This document shows positions 1-14,200 of a stretch of DNA of 64,000 nucleotides, in pieces. The DNA is from Terebella lapidaria. Its lineage: Eukaryota; Annelida; Polychaeta; Terebellida; Terebellidae. Where the stretch lies: NCBI GenBank assembly GCA_949152475.1, contig OX424570.1:6498181-6562180 (forward strand), written 5' to 3'. The number at the start of each line of letters is the position of its first letter. Positions within the stretch are counted from its first letter, which is position 1. The notes below the pieces were generated by a model. It was given only the letters and a program-made list of their open reading frames with translations. It was not told where the DNA came from and ran no database searches. The translations under genes were made by a program, and so were the position numbers.

Positions 1-50
1 CGGAAAACTCATCACTTGAGGAGGAGGATGGTCGTCCCAGGCACAGATGA
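1..50 (+). CDS. possible C-terminal tail of a gene entering from the left
   Basis: Frame 3 is open from the left edge and ends at TGA 48-50, giving the tail ENSSLEEEDGRPRHR. The acidic, serine-rich then basic end and the locally higher GC of the first 700 bases suit a last coding exon followed by a 3' UTR. Fifteen codons are too few to identify a family, and chance cannot be excluded. Confidence 0.25.
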   Translation, partial: ENSSLEEEDGRPRHR

Positions 51-3000
51 GTGAAACTTCTGCCAAAGTGCGCTTCTGTCCGGGGCGATAAATCCAGATT
101 ATGTAAGGCTGGAACGCTGGAGGCAGGTGTGCTTAAAGTTGGCTTCGGTCCCACCAGGTGGCAGCTCTGTCTCTGCTGCCCGCCGCGGAACTGAACTTTG
201 ACATTGTCACATGCTGCTAAATTTGGGACGCTAAACCACGCTGTATTGTTTACTCCTGCCGCTGGCACTCGACAAATAGGCGACAATGTTGTCGGTGAAA
301 GGTGCAACTCGGAAGTTTTCGATCTTGTCGCCGACCACACGGGGCCATGGCCGACTGCACCCAGTGACCTGTGTTGGTGTGATGACGAGTCGGGCCGGTG
401 GCCGAAATCTGTCTGCGTTCCGTTGTTAGTAGCGACTACGGTGGCTCCGGCAGAACAAGTCTTCATGACGCCATCGCCATGGATCTCCTCAAGCTCGGAG
501 ATGTCTGTCAGTCTGGACGCTCGTCTGCTCGGACTTTTTGTCGGTAGAGTGTTTTCTGACAGGTAAACAGCAGACTTGTACGTGTTTTGCTGGGGAGTAT
601 CATCGCCAACATTAATACTGAGGGACGATGAAAACATGGTGATAATCTTTCGGCGAGGGTTCGTCCAGATTCGCACACTTTTCTACAAGGCATCAATCCA
701 AGGCCGAATCCGCCGTAAATTTTTGGGTGCATAAAACTTCAACGGATATCCAATTTCATTCTTTTAATTTCTCCAAATGATAACCGTGATAACTGATGTA
801 TGTGATGATTTGAAATGAGTTGTTTCTGTAGCAGGGATGGCTGGAAACCTGATCATAGAGTCTAGATTTCATGGACGACTAATGCGAAGTTTTTCTGAGG
901 GGTTGTGATCGGAGCCTCGTCCAAACGCCGATCAAAATCTGTTGCCAGATCAATAGGAAAGACATATATCCACATGGAACTTTCTTTGCCGAGGGCTGGG
1001 GGGTGGCGGGCAGACGGACTCACATCTTCAACCATAGTCCTCTTTGTACTTGTAGAGTCGGGAATCGTGCGATACCCCTTCCAACGTCTGCATCAGATAT
1101 GGGGTGGCAGGAGAGGGGGGACGTACAAGACTCTAGTTTGGGTCTAACTTATGCACCCAGGTATCCGCGTGGATATCACGTATCATGCTAGGTTGCTGCT
1201 TGGTACGGGGAACAAATAGAATATTAGCACCTGTACTCAACATTCATCATTTCACACATGGTCCACATGGGAATCGCTCCTTCCCGTTCCTTCGTGTTCC
1301 TTCGATTCTGATCCAGAATTGATAGATGCTGAACCCAAACAAGGGACACTGCCAAGAAAAATTGGAGCTGAGTTTTCCGTTCTATCTTTTGTCGCTTTAC
1401 TCTTCCATGTTTATAAAGCAATTATCGTCTGGAACAATAATCAATTTTTGACCCAGGTGAAAGAAGCTAATTCCATTTATTCCACTGTGGGTCCTGGGAG
1501 GTCCCAATAACGTTTTACCATCGTATATTTATCTTGTTTGTGGGGGGGGGGGGGGGGGGTACTCGCAGTACGGAGAGATCACAATGAATGGGTGATGATG
1601 GAGCGAAGCTGAGTCATGCCTCGTGATGGAATTGCTCAAAATTGGCACTGGTTTAGTCCGTGTGGACCGCAAACACATGCATAGACCTATCATATAACAC
1701 AAGAGATACTACACTTACATCCTGAATGTATTATTCATGTATTGGCATATCAGCTCAGAGCTGAAGCTACTGTAACTGTGAACAACATTTACACAATGAC
1801 TCAAAAATTCATTAGACTTTGATAAATTGGCAATTTAAAACACTGTTTTTCAGGCAAGGCTAAGAAATATTATCTGAGAACATATTTCTAAAATAATCTC
1901 ATATAATGATCTGATAATAATCTGATTTGATAGTAGGTCCAAGCATAATTTCGAATGATTATTTTATCAATTTCATGAATGTTACTATACGTTCATTTCA
2001 CATAAAAACAGTGGCACCACAAGTTTCTACTTCAGAACATCAGAGGTGAGCTTAAACTTCGTCAGTCAGGATATATCGCCAGGGAAACCAAGAGGGCAGG
2101 AAGGGGGCCAATTACACAGGGAGGGTGGGGGGTGGGAAGACTGGCCAGGTGTCTATGCTAATGGGGGGCAGTAGTTCGTCTGTCTGGCCGTCTGTCCGTC
2201 CGTTGGTTCGGGCCAGCTCAATATACATACAACTCCCGAAATAACAACATTGTATGTATCTCATATAGCGCCCTGTAAAGCACATGTGCGTTCCCTTAGA
2301 TCTGTCTGCATGAGTTTTATGCCCACACCTGGTTAATATATAATAGCATAATCACCTAGCCGACATGTTCTATGTACAGGTTGTCTGTTCAGAAATTAAA
2401 TAATTTTGAGGGGAATAAATTACATGATTATGTGATGTTCTGAAGTAATAAACAAAAAAACTTCTACAAAGTGCTTTATGTTCAAATGCATTATGTATGT
2501 ACGTATGAATGTATAAATAAAGTATGCCAAGTTCAATCACTCAATCAATATAAAACTCAAAGTATATGATTTTTTTTGTCTATATCAGGTAACAATTTTA
2601 AAATTTATTCCAGATTTTCTGATTTAGGTCATGTTAAATACGGAAGAACATTCAGGTTGGGTACCAGCTCTTGTGAGTAGGAATCAGAAAAAAGAACAGA
2701 TTTTAATCTGTTCATAGATATCTGGAAAGATTTGTTGTTTTTAAGTTCATATATTTTAAGCTTCCTAGAAATAAACAACTCACGTTTTGGTGAATTGGGG
2801 AGCAGATATTTTCTCATGTTACATTTTGCAGTGTAAATTTAGCATTTCAATTTTCATGATTTTCCTCACAACCTATACATTACGATTATGTAAATAATAT
2901 TTCTCGACATCTGTTTAGGCTGTAAAATATCAGCTTGTTCCCCACAAATATCACTATTTAATATGCCGTGGGCACAGTTTAGACAGGATAGAACTTCTAC

Positions 3001-3626
3001 GGTATAAAGCAGACATCAAACTTCTAAAAATATCACACGTCAAAAACCAGGAATATAGAATTTTGCAACTGATCTGCCTGTTACATCACTCAAAAGTATA
3101 GAAACATGCAGAAAAGGTGTCAAATGATATAGTAGATGTACATGTTTATGAATAATATACTGGTACACTTTACATAGACATTATAAATTATACATCATGC
3201 CTAATCAAGTTATTTATATTATTAGTATAAAATAGTTGATTGACATTTCAATCTTTTTCACTTATGAAAATGTGTAAAATTATCCAGTCACTGATAATCT
3301 ATACTTAGAGTATAATATACTGAACTTTGGGACTTATGCTCTAGAGAAATATTTCCTTCTGCCTACACCAGACAGAGCACACTGTACTTTCCTTCATTTC
3401 CTTCATTTTCACGACAAGCTCATAATTAAGTGTCTTTATTCATGACGCCAACGCCAACGCTGAAAAAAAAGTATTGCACCTTGGCTTGGCAAAGCATCCA
3501 GCTCGATTACCGAGAAAACCACAAAAAGGACTGTTGCTTTTTTCCAGTCCTAGAAATAATTTCCAATTCACATATATGAATCAAAATATTATTGGATCAT
3601 GAAGGAAGCCCAAAAATATCTCATGA
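51..3626. other. intergenic, no gene recognised
   Basis: The first 700 bases are GC-richer and may be untranslated exon. The rest is AT-rich and has only short open frames without recognisable motifs. An 18-base G run lies at 1542-1559 and G-rich patches at 2100-2180. A CTCF-like site is at 151-164. Confidence 0.5.
151..164 (+). promoter_or_regulatory. CTCF-like core motif
   Basis: CCACCAGGTGGCAG closely matches the conserved bilaterian CTCF core (CCACCAGGGGGCGC type). A single motif match is suggestive only. Confidence 0.3.
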
Positions 3627-3632
3627 TTTATT
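3627..3632 (-). terminator. poly(A) signal AATAAA for the 3733-5292 gene
   Basis: Reading the minus strand, AATAAA lies about 100 bases after the stop of the proposed last exon (3733), a normal distance for a short 3' UTR. It supports the gene ending here rather than continuing to the left edge. Confidence 0.4.
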
Positions 3633-3732
3633 TCGTGAGGCTATTTGTTGACTTAGACCCCATGAGGTTGCTGTATGATAGACATTTCATCAATCAGCCC
3701 ACCTTAACCGGATACCCTCAACAACTCTATGA

Positions 3733-5292
3733 TTAATCTTCAGAAAACCCACAAGATTTCCATCTGGATCCGCACACGAAATATCGAGTGGAATAGGGCC
3801 AATGGTCCTGCAAGTTACCAATTTTGTGCACTCAATGAACCTGCATCAATAACAGTTTTTGACAGAAATTAATTTTTTCTAATGGTAATAAGTTTTTATT
3901 CTCGCATCTTTATCAAACAATTTAAATAAAATATGAATATAATAAAAGAGTATATCTTACCTTTGGGACATCTGCTGATTTCAGTATCTCTGGTGAGTTT
4001 TTGGAGCAACCTGGTTGTATACTAGTATTTGTAATTTTAACTGCCATTTCAGTTTGTTCAGAGTTAGCATGATCAGAGTTTCTTGCCAATTGACATCTCT
4101 CAATATTTCCAACAAGTTCTCCAAGAATTTCACAGCTGGTTGTTCTACAGGACCTGGTGTCGTTAGCATTCTCAGTTCCCAAGTCTTCTTGATTTTCTAG
4201 TGGTGAAATGGCATTTGTTACACTTGGTATTGTTTTATCTTCATTAAGTTCTTGCAAAGATGCTTTTGAAATGAACTCTGTTCTAGAATCGATTCTTTGG
4301 TTTTGATTCACAATGCAGCTTTCAGCTTCTGAACTCTCATCTTCACTCAGAAGCTGATCTGTGGTGATTTCCCTGAGAAAAAGTGCACTTGATTCTCCTT
4401 GAGTGTCTGGAAATTCAGCTTCTTCTTCCCTGTATTCTGCGGGAATTTGTGTGACCAAACTAGTGTCCCTGGGAGTCACTTTAGAATCCTGATCATTGCA
4501 AAGTTTTTCTACATGGTGAAAACTGTCCGGCATCAGGGAAAATGATTCGTCAAAATATTTCATGTCGGATAGAAGACTGTCATCTTTAGATGGACTCTGT
4601 ATAAAGTAGTTCTTGATTGACTGGTCACGTTCATTATTTTTTTGTGGAGATTTCTTGTGACTTTTTCTTGAAAAACTGACACTTAGATTCCTACTTGAAT
4701 TTGGATACTTTGCAGAATTCCCTAGTACTGGACTAGACTGATCAGCTGATTTGCGATCGCCATTTTCTTGTGGAAGTTTTCTGGCATGTCCATAGGTTCC
4801 CAATGAGTCGATACATCCAACATCTTCAATAGGATACTTTGACGAACTTCCAAGTCTTCGGCTAACTCGCACTTTTGATCCTTTCGGAGACGGTGTGTGT
4901 GGTGAACTGAGAAAAGATCTGTTCAAGTTTGGGTGGTACTTCGCATCACATGCGATGACTTCTGGGCTTTCTCGCAATCCACGTGGAATTTGGTTTTCAT
5001 TGGAACCCTTCGAGTAAAGTGGTGATGAAGATCGTCTTGTTGTCTTGTCACCACTGTTGCTAAAGTCACTGACATAAAATGGAGAAAAGTCATCAACTTT
5101 TGTTGCATTTTGTATGATGCGACTTGAAAGAGGCTTTCTTTCGTGTTGGTTCCCATGACAAACATGGTCAATTTCTGTTTGCCTGGCAAGGTTCTGGTTG
5201 TGAGTCCCCATGGCAACGGGCACGCCATGCTCATCTGGGGGCAGGAAGGGTTGACAGAGAATTCTCAGGGCTGTATCGAGATGGTTGTCCAT
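3733..5292 (-). CDS. unidentified serine-rich, probably disordered nuclear-type protein, two coding exons
   Basis: The large exon runs 5292 down to 3961 (444 codons). An in-frame TGA lies 12 bases upstream of the ATG, so the start is well fixed, and the exon ends at a good donor (AAG|GTAAGA). The next acceptor on the minus strand (TTGCAG| before 3807) continues in phase for 24 codons to TAA at 3733-3735, giving about 468 aa. The protein is rich in Ser, Asn, Lys and Glu, has many SP/TP sites (for example SPHTPSPKGSK at 129-139), no membrane segment and no signal peptide. DQSIKNYF at 223-230 resembles a PCNA-binding box but has D where the family has Q. A second frame of the last exon (GPIPLDISCADPDG...) is also open and looks more protein-like, so the terminal exon or its phase may be wrong. 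I do not recognise the family; DNA-repair or cell-cycle scaffolds often look like this, but that is inference. Confidence 0.7.
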
Positions 5293-5299
5293 GAGGGTA

Positions 5300-6800
5300 C
5301 TTCAATTAACCGGACTGGACCAACTGGTACATGCTGACCTGAAGGGAATGACATGGAATTGACAGAACATCAGGAAATAAAGTTTAATCATCATTATCAG
5401 TGATTAACGGGACAATAAATGGGATTCAGTTTTCCAAGATTTGTCATCCAACGCTTCAGGACAGAAGGGTCGGTCTCTCTCGACATTTTAACATGTCATT
5501 GTAGTTTTAATTGTAAATGAAATAATTATGAACTATCCAGTGAGAGTATGTGAACATATTTAGGGCAAGATCCAATCAATCTATGAAATGGTACACGTGT
5601 TATCTTCAGGCTTTTGATGATGGGGGACTGTCAGTGTCATGACCAACGCGAAACGACCATATTATCGCCCACTCACTGTTGTCATCACATCTGAATTCCA
5701 ATTTACAAACATACAGCCCCAGATCGAACACGGGTATTTTATCTAAAATATCTATAACATAACATCTAATCGCCTGAATGGACTTTCGTGCCTGGTATTT
5801 TATCGTGTGTCATCGAGTTTTGTTTTCACTTCTGGTTGTTGACAACTACACGTGTCTTTGTTATTGTTTACGTATCTCCAAATTTGGCGCCAAATACAGA
5901 AGACTACGGAAGGCCAAAAGTGACACACGATTTTCTGATAATGTCCGAAACGAACGAGTCGAAACGGGGAGGGGGGGGGGGGGGGGGGGTAATCATCAGA
6001 AATGGAATGTTTATTTGGAACTGCTGTGTTTAGTGTAGGCCTATTATATTTGAGAATGTGTGTCTTGTAATACATGACACAGGCAAAATGAATGGATGAC
6101 GACTCAAGAGAAACCTGATATCACACACACATGTAGATGGGGTACCCACCCTGCTATGGCCCTGAGAGGGGCTCTGTGTGGCTGGCAATGCCTGTTAACA
6201 CACATGAGGATTGCAATCTGTGTATACGTTTTTTTTTTTTTACCTTTGGTCCGATATTCTATTGTTGTGGCGATGCGTTCAGCACCTGTTTCGACAACTA
6301 TTCCCAAAGTAGGGGCCTGGAATAAGCCATCAACTATGGTTTAGGCCAAAAGTTCGATAGGGGCCAGTTTTGCCATTTTAGGGACCAGTCGAGATCGGAA
6401 ATGTAACATGGGAAGACACCTAACTAGGTCTCGTTCGCTTGTCCGGGCAAACGAATGTTTACTTGTGTGACTAGGAAAGAGAGAAAAAGGTACGCAACTA
6501 TAAGTTATACACAAATTTCTTTTTGTGTGCCTATTTTGGGGATTTGTGTGCCTATTTTGGATAGGAAATTTAACATGTAAAAGGCACACAAGGATAGGTC
6601 CGTAAGTACATCCGTCCGTCTGTGCGTCCTTCGTCGTCTACAATTTTATCATTAAAGTTAAGATGGTAGGCCTTGATCTCTCGAAATGCCTGAAAAGTAA
6701 CTTTCTCTCTAATTTCATATATGGATGGAATTTAGGATTGTTTCGTTTGTGTATGGAGAAAGAATACCTTGAATTGTTCAAGAGATCCGAAATGTAGGGC
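5300..6800. other. intergenic, no gene recognised
   Basis: This stretch upstream of the minus-strand gene may include its promoter. It has a 19-base G run at 5971-5989, a T run near 6230-6241 and, at 6590-6650, a 'ccgtccgtctgtgcgtcc' patch like the ends of the AGGTTACC elements found elsewhere. Overlapping short open frames here show no motifs. Confidence 0.5.
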
Positions 6801-6802
6801 CA

Positions 6803-9200
6803 AATAATAATAATAAAAATAGTAATAATTTATTCTTATAAAGTGCATAAAAGCATTCTCTGAGAGTGTTGTACATATAATTATACCCACACAAAATGCA
6901 CATAATACATTTGATTAAGACACAATTGATTAAGAGAATGCTTCTTGGAACAAAAATTAAAAGAACGGAAATTCTGGCATTGTCGGAGTGATATCAGCAG
7001 ACTATTCCACAAACTGGGCGCTGCCACAGAAAAGACTCTCCTCCCATAGGTTATGATTCTGATGCTTGGTAATGTCAGTAGACTTCGTGACTCCGACCTA
7101 AAGTATATCAGCCCCTTTCCGTGTTGCACCTAGAATGCGCACCTTATGAGCACCTTATACTTGCAAATCAGCAAGTACAGACGAGATGTGGTTAAACTTT
7201 ACTGTTTGCATCATGATCTGAGCAGCTGTTTTCTGCAGGCATGTGTTCTCCGGAAGACTGAAGAGCAACACATTACATTGCAGTAATCAAGTTTCGATCC
7301 AATACCTACATGATCCAGATTCTTAGTGGCCTGCTGATCTAGGTACTTGCGCAAAGGTCTGACATGATGGATGGACACTGAAGCTGACAGGGCAGTAGAC
7401 TTGAGGTGTGCTTCCAGATTGAGGTAACAGTCCAGGCGCACACCAAGATCCTTGACAACATCTGACGTTGGGATTGTAGCCTTTCCATTATATTCCTTGG
7501 TGTCGGGCACAAAATGCAGGATCTACATGTAGATGAAAATATAAAGAAGTCAGTATTTGCGTCATTTAATTTCAGGTTGTTGGAATTCATCCATGCCTTT
7601 GTGCCACAAACAACGTTCCAGTCTGTTAAGTGAGTCCTGAAAGTCGTACTGAACAGTTAGATTAATCTGTGTATCATCTGCATATGTGACATTCCGCAGT
7701 TGATATTGGTGGATGAGACCACCGAAAGGTCCCATATACAGGTTGAAGACGACTGGGGTAAGGACCGACGCTAAGGGCACCACTCATGTTAGCATTCTCG
7801 TCAAAGAAGTTGTACCAGCTTACAGACTGGTCACGACCAGTCAGGTATGATCTGAACCAGTCAAGTGCTTTGCCGCGATGCCATATCTGGTCTCGAGTCG
7901 GTGAAAAAGTACTTAATGGTCCAAAGTGTTGAATGCAGCACTTAAGGCGAGTAGTACCAAGGCCACGCTATTTCCTCTGTCAATATCCTGCAAAATGTCA
8001 TTGTGCACCCGAACCAACACGGTTTCTGTAGAAAGGCCTGTCCCGTAAGCTGATTGTCTGTCATCGTAAAGATCATGCTGGTTCAGGTGTGACTGTAGTG
8101 TCTGACTGACAGCTCGTTCCAAGACTTTGGAAATATACGGCAGATTCTAGACTGGGCGATAGCTTGAGAGATCATTTGGGTCAAGACTGGAATTCTTCAA
8201 CACTGGCATGACCAATGAATGTTCGAAGACATGGGGGACTTCAGTTGACTTCAGCAATTGATTGATTATCCCTGTTATGGCAGGAAGGACTTGGCTTACA
8301 CATACCTTGAAGAGCCATCGTGGTAAAGGTCCAGAGTACAGGATTTACAAGGTGCATTAACGATGATTTTCTCTCTCCACTGTCACCGGAGACCAAGTGT
8401 CGAGAAAACGTGTGTCCCTGGCAGAACTGACAACAAACTGGGTGTGTGACAGAGATCAAGAAAACAGCCCTGGTGCTGATGTATCCAACTCCTTCTGAAT
8501 TTTGGAGATATTGTCAAAGAAAAAGCCGTTAAAATCATCAGGAGATTCAATTTCCAGATATTGGTTACCACTCTGGTCTTCGAAGTTTTTCCTGATGGTG
8601 GCGAACAGCTCATTGGGACTGGCCGGTTCGACTTTCTATTGATAGAATGTACTTTTAGCTCCTTCAATCGGTTGGTAGTAATGATCCCAGTGCGTCCTAA
8701 AATCTGATGATAAACCTCAAGGCCCAGCTTCTTCCAACAACATTCCCACTTTCGCTTCAGCATCTTGGCCTCGTGAAGTTCTTCAGTGTAACACTCAGAA
8801 TTGGGTCAGAGGGTGATTGTTGTGTCCTGAGAGGGGCATGTTTGCCGAGCAGCATTTCAAGTGTGTTGTTGAACACCTCTGGGGTCACTAGCGTTTCTGG
8901 GTCACACACAAATTACTGTCCAATCTCACAACGGATCTCATCAATGTCTAGCCTTTCAGCTGATGACCAGTGATAATCTTCTTGACTGGTGGGGATCGTG
9001 CCAAGGATAGAGTACAGGCAACCATATCCTTGTCGAATGGTAGTCCTTCCAGCACATGATCAGACTGAGTGAGATGTTCATCCCGACTCGTTATGACCAG
9101 GTCCAGAGTATGGTCGCGCTGATGGATATGTACGATGACATGTTGGCCGTTGCACAATTGCACAAATTGGCCGTTGTAGACAAAACGCGTGTACATATAG
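6803..9200 (-). mobile_element. decayed L2/CR1-like non-LTR retrotransposon (LINE)
   Basis: Fragments in several frames keep the order of a LINE ORF2 on the minus strand. Near 9196-8948 is an endonuclease tail with HTLDLVITSRD. Near 8763-8383 is a linker with LKRKWECCWKKLGLEV. Reverse transcriptase lies at 8122-7562, with LALSAAFNTLDH (family L-D-L-S-A-A-F-D-T-V-D-H) and the catalytic YADDTQ. Near 7510-6881 is the C-terminal part with GRRVFSVAAPSLWNSL. The left end is a (TTA)n-type tail at 6807-6835, typical of L2/CR1 3' ends. Frameshifts and stops break every domain, and the 5' end with most of the endonuclease is missing, so this is a dead copy. Confidence 0.85.
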
Positions 9201-9229
9201 CCTAGGCATGTGTGATGGATGTATGGGAA

Positions 9230-9900
9230 GTCATTTATAGCGGATCTTTTGGTGACCTCAAATTTGACCTCACATGACCTTAATTGGTAAATCTGAAGAT
9301 CACATCCAAACTAAATGTGTAATTTGACCTCTACATACTATAGAGCTGCAGATAGAGCTTAGGTTTGTATTATGAATATAGACAGTAATATAATGTGGAC
9401 CTCTCACTAGTCTTGTAGTTTACCTCAGATGACCTTGAGTGTGAGTCCGAAGATCACATCTTACTTGAAATGTGTACATTGAATTTTGCATATGAGATTA
9501 CTGTAGATGAGACTTACATGTGGGTTGATATTATGAACATTAGGAACTTAGACATTGCGGATATTTTCGTAGTATTGATGTTGAAGGTTAAATCTGACCA
9601 GAATTGTGTAACTTGGATTCTGCATATAAAACGGCTATGGATAGAGCTTAGGTTTGTATCATGAACACATAGGAAGTCATGTATGTTGGATCTTTTGGTG
9701 GTTTTCAAATTGACCTCATTTGACCTTGAGTGGTGAATCCGAAGGTCACATCTGATCTAAATTGGACTCTGCATACAAAATGGCTTCAGACAGAGCTTAG
9801 GTTCGTATTTTGAACATATAATCATATATGGCAGATCTTTTCGTGACCTTGAACTTGACCTAAGGTGACCTTGAGTGGGAAATTATTGAGGTGTAACACT
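9230..9900. repeat. minisatellite, period about 150 bp
   Basis: Four to five diverged copies repeat a block with 'gaccttgagtg', 'gaagatcacatc', 'gagcttaggtttgta' and a 'tgaacatata' stretch. Internal blocks of the AGGTTACC elements share the 'gaccttgaatttgacct' core, so this is probably a remnant of that family. The short open frames here are by-products of the repeat. Confidence 0.65.
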
Positions 9901-11230
9901 GGCATTTTACATTGCACATTTCTATGGTAACCTTTCTTTGGGCTAATTTTAATAATTCTTCCCATGTCAACATAATGTGCCGAATGATAGAATGATTGAA
10001 ATACATATGCCATACATCCATCAATAACAGTGAAGAATTCTACTATTTTTGCTCCTGTTTCTAACCAATAGAATCGCTGGAGATCAAACAAATTTCAGTT
10101 CATCACTTCAGGGTCTAATAAAGAATGTTCAAAATGTACATGGATGTATTTTCCACAACAGAAACTATTTCAAGCCCTATGTACTTCAATCTAAATTAAA
10201 ATTGGAATGAAATTGGCATTTTTTTAACACAAAGAAATTTCATGTCGGAGCTTAAATTAACTTATTTCCAATGGATTAATTTATATCCAATCCAAACATG
10301 CTATAATTTCTAGTTGATCCGACAAATCAAAACATAGTTATGTACACTACCCACTTGAACTTGACTATACAAATGATTTCTTATCATAATGCACCAAAGC
10401 TGGCACCAAAATAAACACAGATGGATATCAGAGAAAAGGAAACCACAGCAGCCTGTTTAGACCAGTTTGGAAGTCCGTACCATTGGCGGTCGCCCAATCC
10501 ACCCAAGTTTATTGGTATTTGAGAATGTTTTCATGTGATAGTGTTGCCCTCAAGTGGGTTTAGCACTGTCTATCTGACATTGCTGTATGTATGTTCGAAC
10601 TACATACCTGATGTGTTCATATTTTACTGGTTGGTTACAAGATATTTATACATCTGTTTTTATTTTGTGCTCAGTTTTACGGGAGAATAAATCTTGATAG
10701 AACCTATCGACTCGCTTTATTACATTCACATTCAAGATTTTGAGTTTACACTATGTGATGTAAAAAGAACAGTTCTCGACATATCATAAAATGTTTACAG
10801 AGAGAGTTTTTGGCAAGTCCATGGCCCGGGATGGTTTGCATGGTATTTCGGAAAATCCAGAAACTCCTGACATGTCATGTAGGCCTAAATATAGTATCTA
10901 TATTTATGAATATATTTTGATAAACGTAGACGCTATATCTAACTTATACTTTTCAAAACATTCATAAATATATTTTCATAAAATAGTAAATTTTAATTTT
11001 CTAATATTTTGTACGACGGTCGAAAATCAATTCAAATGCCCTGCATGCCCTCCACGTCGCCTGTTTACACGCACCTCACAATCGAACGGATGCATGGTTC
11101 GAAGAAGGTCGTGTTTCATTTTCAAAGTTAATTTATTGCACCAGCAGGCATCCGTAAGCTTCCACTGCGCCATCTAGCGACTACGGATATATTTGTAGTT
11201 TTTCAATCACCAGAGGTCGCGAATGTAGTC
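9901..11230. other. intergenic and TPGS1 upstream region
   Basis: AT-rich non-coding sequence. The last about 200 bases before the TPGS1 ATG are GC-richer (11030-11230) and have no obvious TATA box, as expected for a housekeeping/ciliary promoter. No other gene or repeat family was recognised. Confidence 0.45.
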
Positions 11231-14200
11231 ATGTTGGAAACGCGAAAACATCAAGAAAAAATGGAAAAGAAAAAGCCAGTTTCAGATCTGGTTCCTGCAG
11301 AAAATGACAAACAATTTCTAGGTATGATTACTGAATTGTTAAGAATGAGAAAATGAATGAAACATTATTGATTTCGTTTCAGAAATTGATGGAAGACATC
11401 AATTATTGTAGCACACCCCAATTATCGCCCATACTGTCATAGAGTCTAACCAGCTAACATTCAATTGGAAATTCCCGAAATCATCAAGAAATGTGGTTCC
11501 AAATTAGGGCTTCAACAAGTACTCGGTTAACCGGTTACGGTTCGGTTACAGAGTATAACCGGATTTTGTAACCGGTTTATCATGAACGTATTTTTTGACC
11601 TCGTAATTGAGCCTCAAACATGTCACATCAGTCAAATTTCCGCCTGAACACTGAAACATGCATACGAACCATCCGTCCTAAATTCGCTGCATCCCAAAAT
11701 TCGCCAACACAATATTATCAGAGCTCAGAAACTCCTTTTATGGAAAACAAACTGCTGTTACCAAGATTGAATATCAGAGTCTCGATTGATGATAGAACTG
11801 GTTGGTTTCATTTGCAGTACAAGGTCTGAAAACCCTGTTGGCGAATTTGGGAATGCGACGAATTTAGGACGGACCTCTTGTAATTGAAGTGATTTTTTTC
11901 CCTCTGATCAAAAGAGACCGTTTATCCATCATGATATTGCATATTTTACGTGAAAATGACTTTCAATGTCTAGTTTAGGCCCTTTTGGTTCATTTTTGAT
12001 TACTGAGATTTGATGGAATGTGACCTGTGAAAAAATTGATGTTACTTTTGACGATATTCAAGCTTTTTGGACAAGTAACCAGTCACTGTTCAGGTACCCA
12101 ACGAGTAACGGTCACGAAATTTTGTACTAGTTGAAGCCGTATTCCGAATACCGTATTGGTCCTGGTAGAAGCACGTGCTCCAATAGAAGAGCCACACACC
12201 CCCCCCCCCTCCCTTATTTTGCAGAAAAGATGCTATGTCCATATCTGTCCTTATTAGGTTACCGGACTTATGGTCCGATAACCTATTGGCATGGCGTTGC
12301 GTCCGTCGTCCGACGTCTGTCGTCCGTCGTCGTCCGTCGTCCACATTTTTATCTTTTTTGTTTACAGGCGAATTTTTCTGAAATTCTGCACAAAAATACT
12401 TAAAAATAATTCAAGAAGGTGGTATTTTTTAGTTTTTTGATTTTCACATTTTTTTCAAAATGGCGGCCCTTCTCGACGAAAAATGCCTCATTTTGGACTT
12501 TGGCGGCCATTTTCTCAAAATCTGTTCAGTAACTTTTTTTCTTTTTAATACATAACACTCCTCATATGTACTCCTATGATGTCGTTTGCGCATTCGTTGC
12601 GCTTGAATCGCTCGAAGTGGGCCATTTTGGCATAAAGTCGGCCCAAATGGGACTTTCTCATGTTAAATTCTTCTATGCTTTATAATGGGACACATTATGC
12701 CTAATATCTCACTTAATATTGAGATTAGAGACTAGGGAAACAATTGTGGACATATAGGAAATGATATATGCTGAATATCCTCGTGATCTTGAATTTGACC
12801 TCTGACCTCAGTTTCAAGGTCAGAGCACAAAATGGCTTATATCTTGCTTATTATCGACTCTACAGCTTAGGAGTCAATTGTGGACATATAGGAAATGATA
12901 TATGCTGAATATTCTGAAGACCTTGAATTTGACCTTTGACCCCATTTTCAAGGTCATAGGACAAAATGGCTTATATCTCGCTTATTATCGACTCTACAGC
13001 TTAGGAATCAATTGTGGACATATAGGAAATGATATATGCTGAATATTCTGATGACCTTGAATTTGACCTTCGACCCCATTTTCAAGGTCATAGGACAAAA
13101 TGGCCAATATCTCGCTTGTTATCGACTTTACAGCTTAGGAATCAGTTGTGGACATATAGGAAATGATATATGCTGAATATTCTGATGACCTTGAATTTGA
13201 CCTTCGACCCCATTTTCAAGGTCATAGGACAAAATGGCCAATATCTCGCTTGTTATCGACTTTACAGCTTAGGAATCAGTTATGAACATATAGGAAATGA
13301 TATATGCAGATAATTGTCATGACCTTGGATTTGATCTACGACCTCATTTTGAAGGTCGCAGGACAAAATGGCTAATATCTCACTTATTATCGATTTTACA
13401 GCTTAGGAATCAATTGTGGACATATAGGAAATGATATATGCTGAATATTCTCGTGACCTTGAATTTGACCTCTGACCACATTTTCAAGGTCACAGGACAA
13501 AATGGCTCATATCTTGCTCCTCTATTGACTGTATTGCTTGGGAATCAATTGTGGACATATAGAAAATGATAAACACTGAATAATTTGATGACCTTGAATT
13601 TGACCTTTGTCTTCATTTTCAAAGCCACAGCACAAAATTGTTAATATCTCTCAGATTATTGAATTTACAGCTTAGCAATCAACTGTGGACATGATATATG
13701 CTTAATATTATATTACTGAATATTGTCTTGACCTTGAATTTAACCAGTGACCTGGCTAACATCTAAACAATTAAACATTGTCCGGTAACCTATCTTTGGC
13801 CCTTGGCCTAATTTTTTTCTTATAGCCAGAATTTTTTTTTCAAACATGATAGCTCTTAGAATGTGGGACACATAGCTGAATTCAAATCAAATCAACACAT
13901 AAATCTGATAAACAAGGTATACGTACCAATATCGACGAACATCTATGTCGTAATCCTGTCATTTTCTGTCACACCATAAACGACTTCTGGGAATCCATCC
14001 TCCAGGAGACAGCTACGACTCACGTTTTGAAATAACATGATTTAAAAGTGCAAATCCTATTTTAAACAATATTTTCCAACTCCAGCGTGTCAGCATCCCT
14101 TTCTGCTGCGGGCGAGTACCTTCACGAGTTCTGAGGAAGACTGACTAGTCTAGAAACGATTGGTATCATGGTTATTTCTATATTTATAGTAATATTTCTT

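Noticed and set aside
198..566. 122-codon plus-strand open frame
   Set aside because: No motif or family feature, no upstream splice or start context, and the region may be 3' UTR of the gene ending at base 50.
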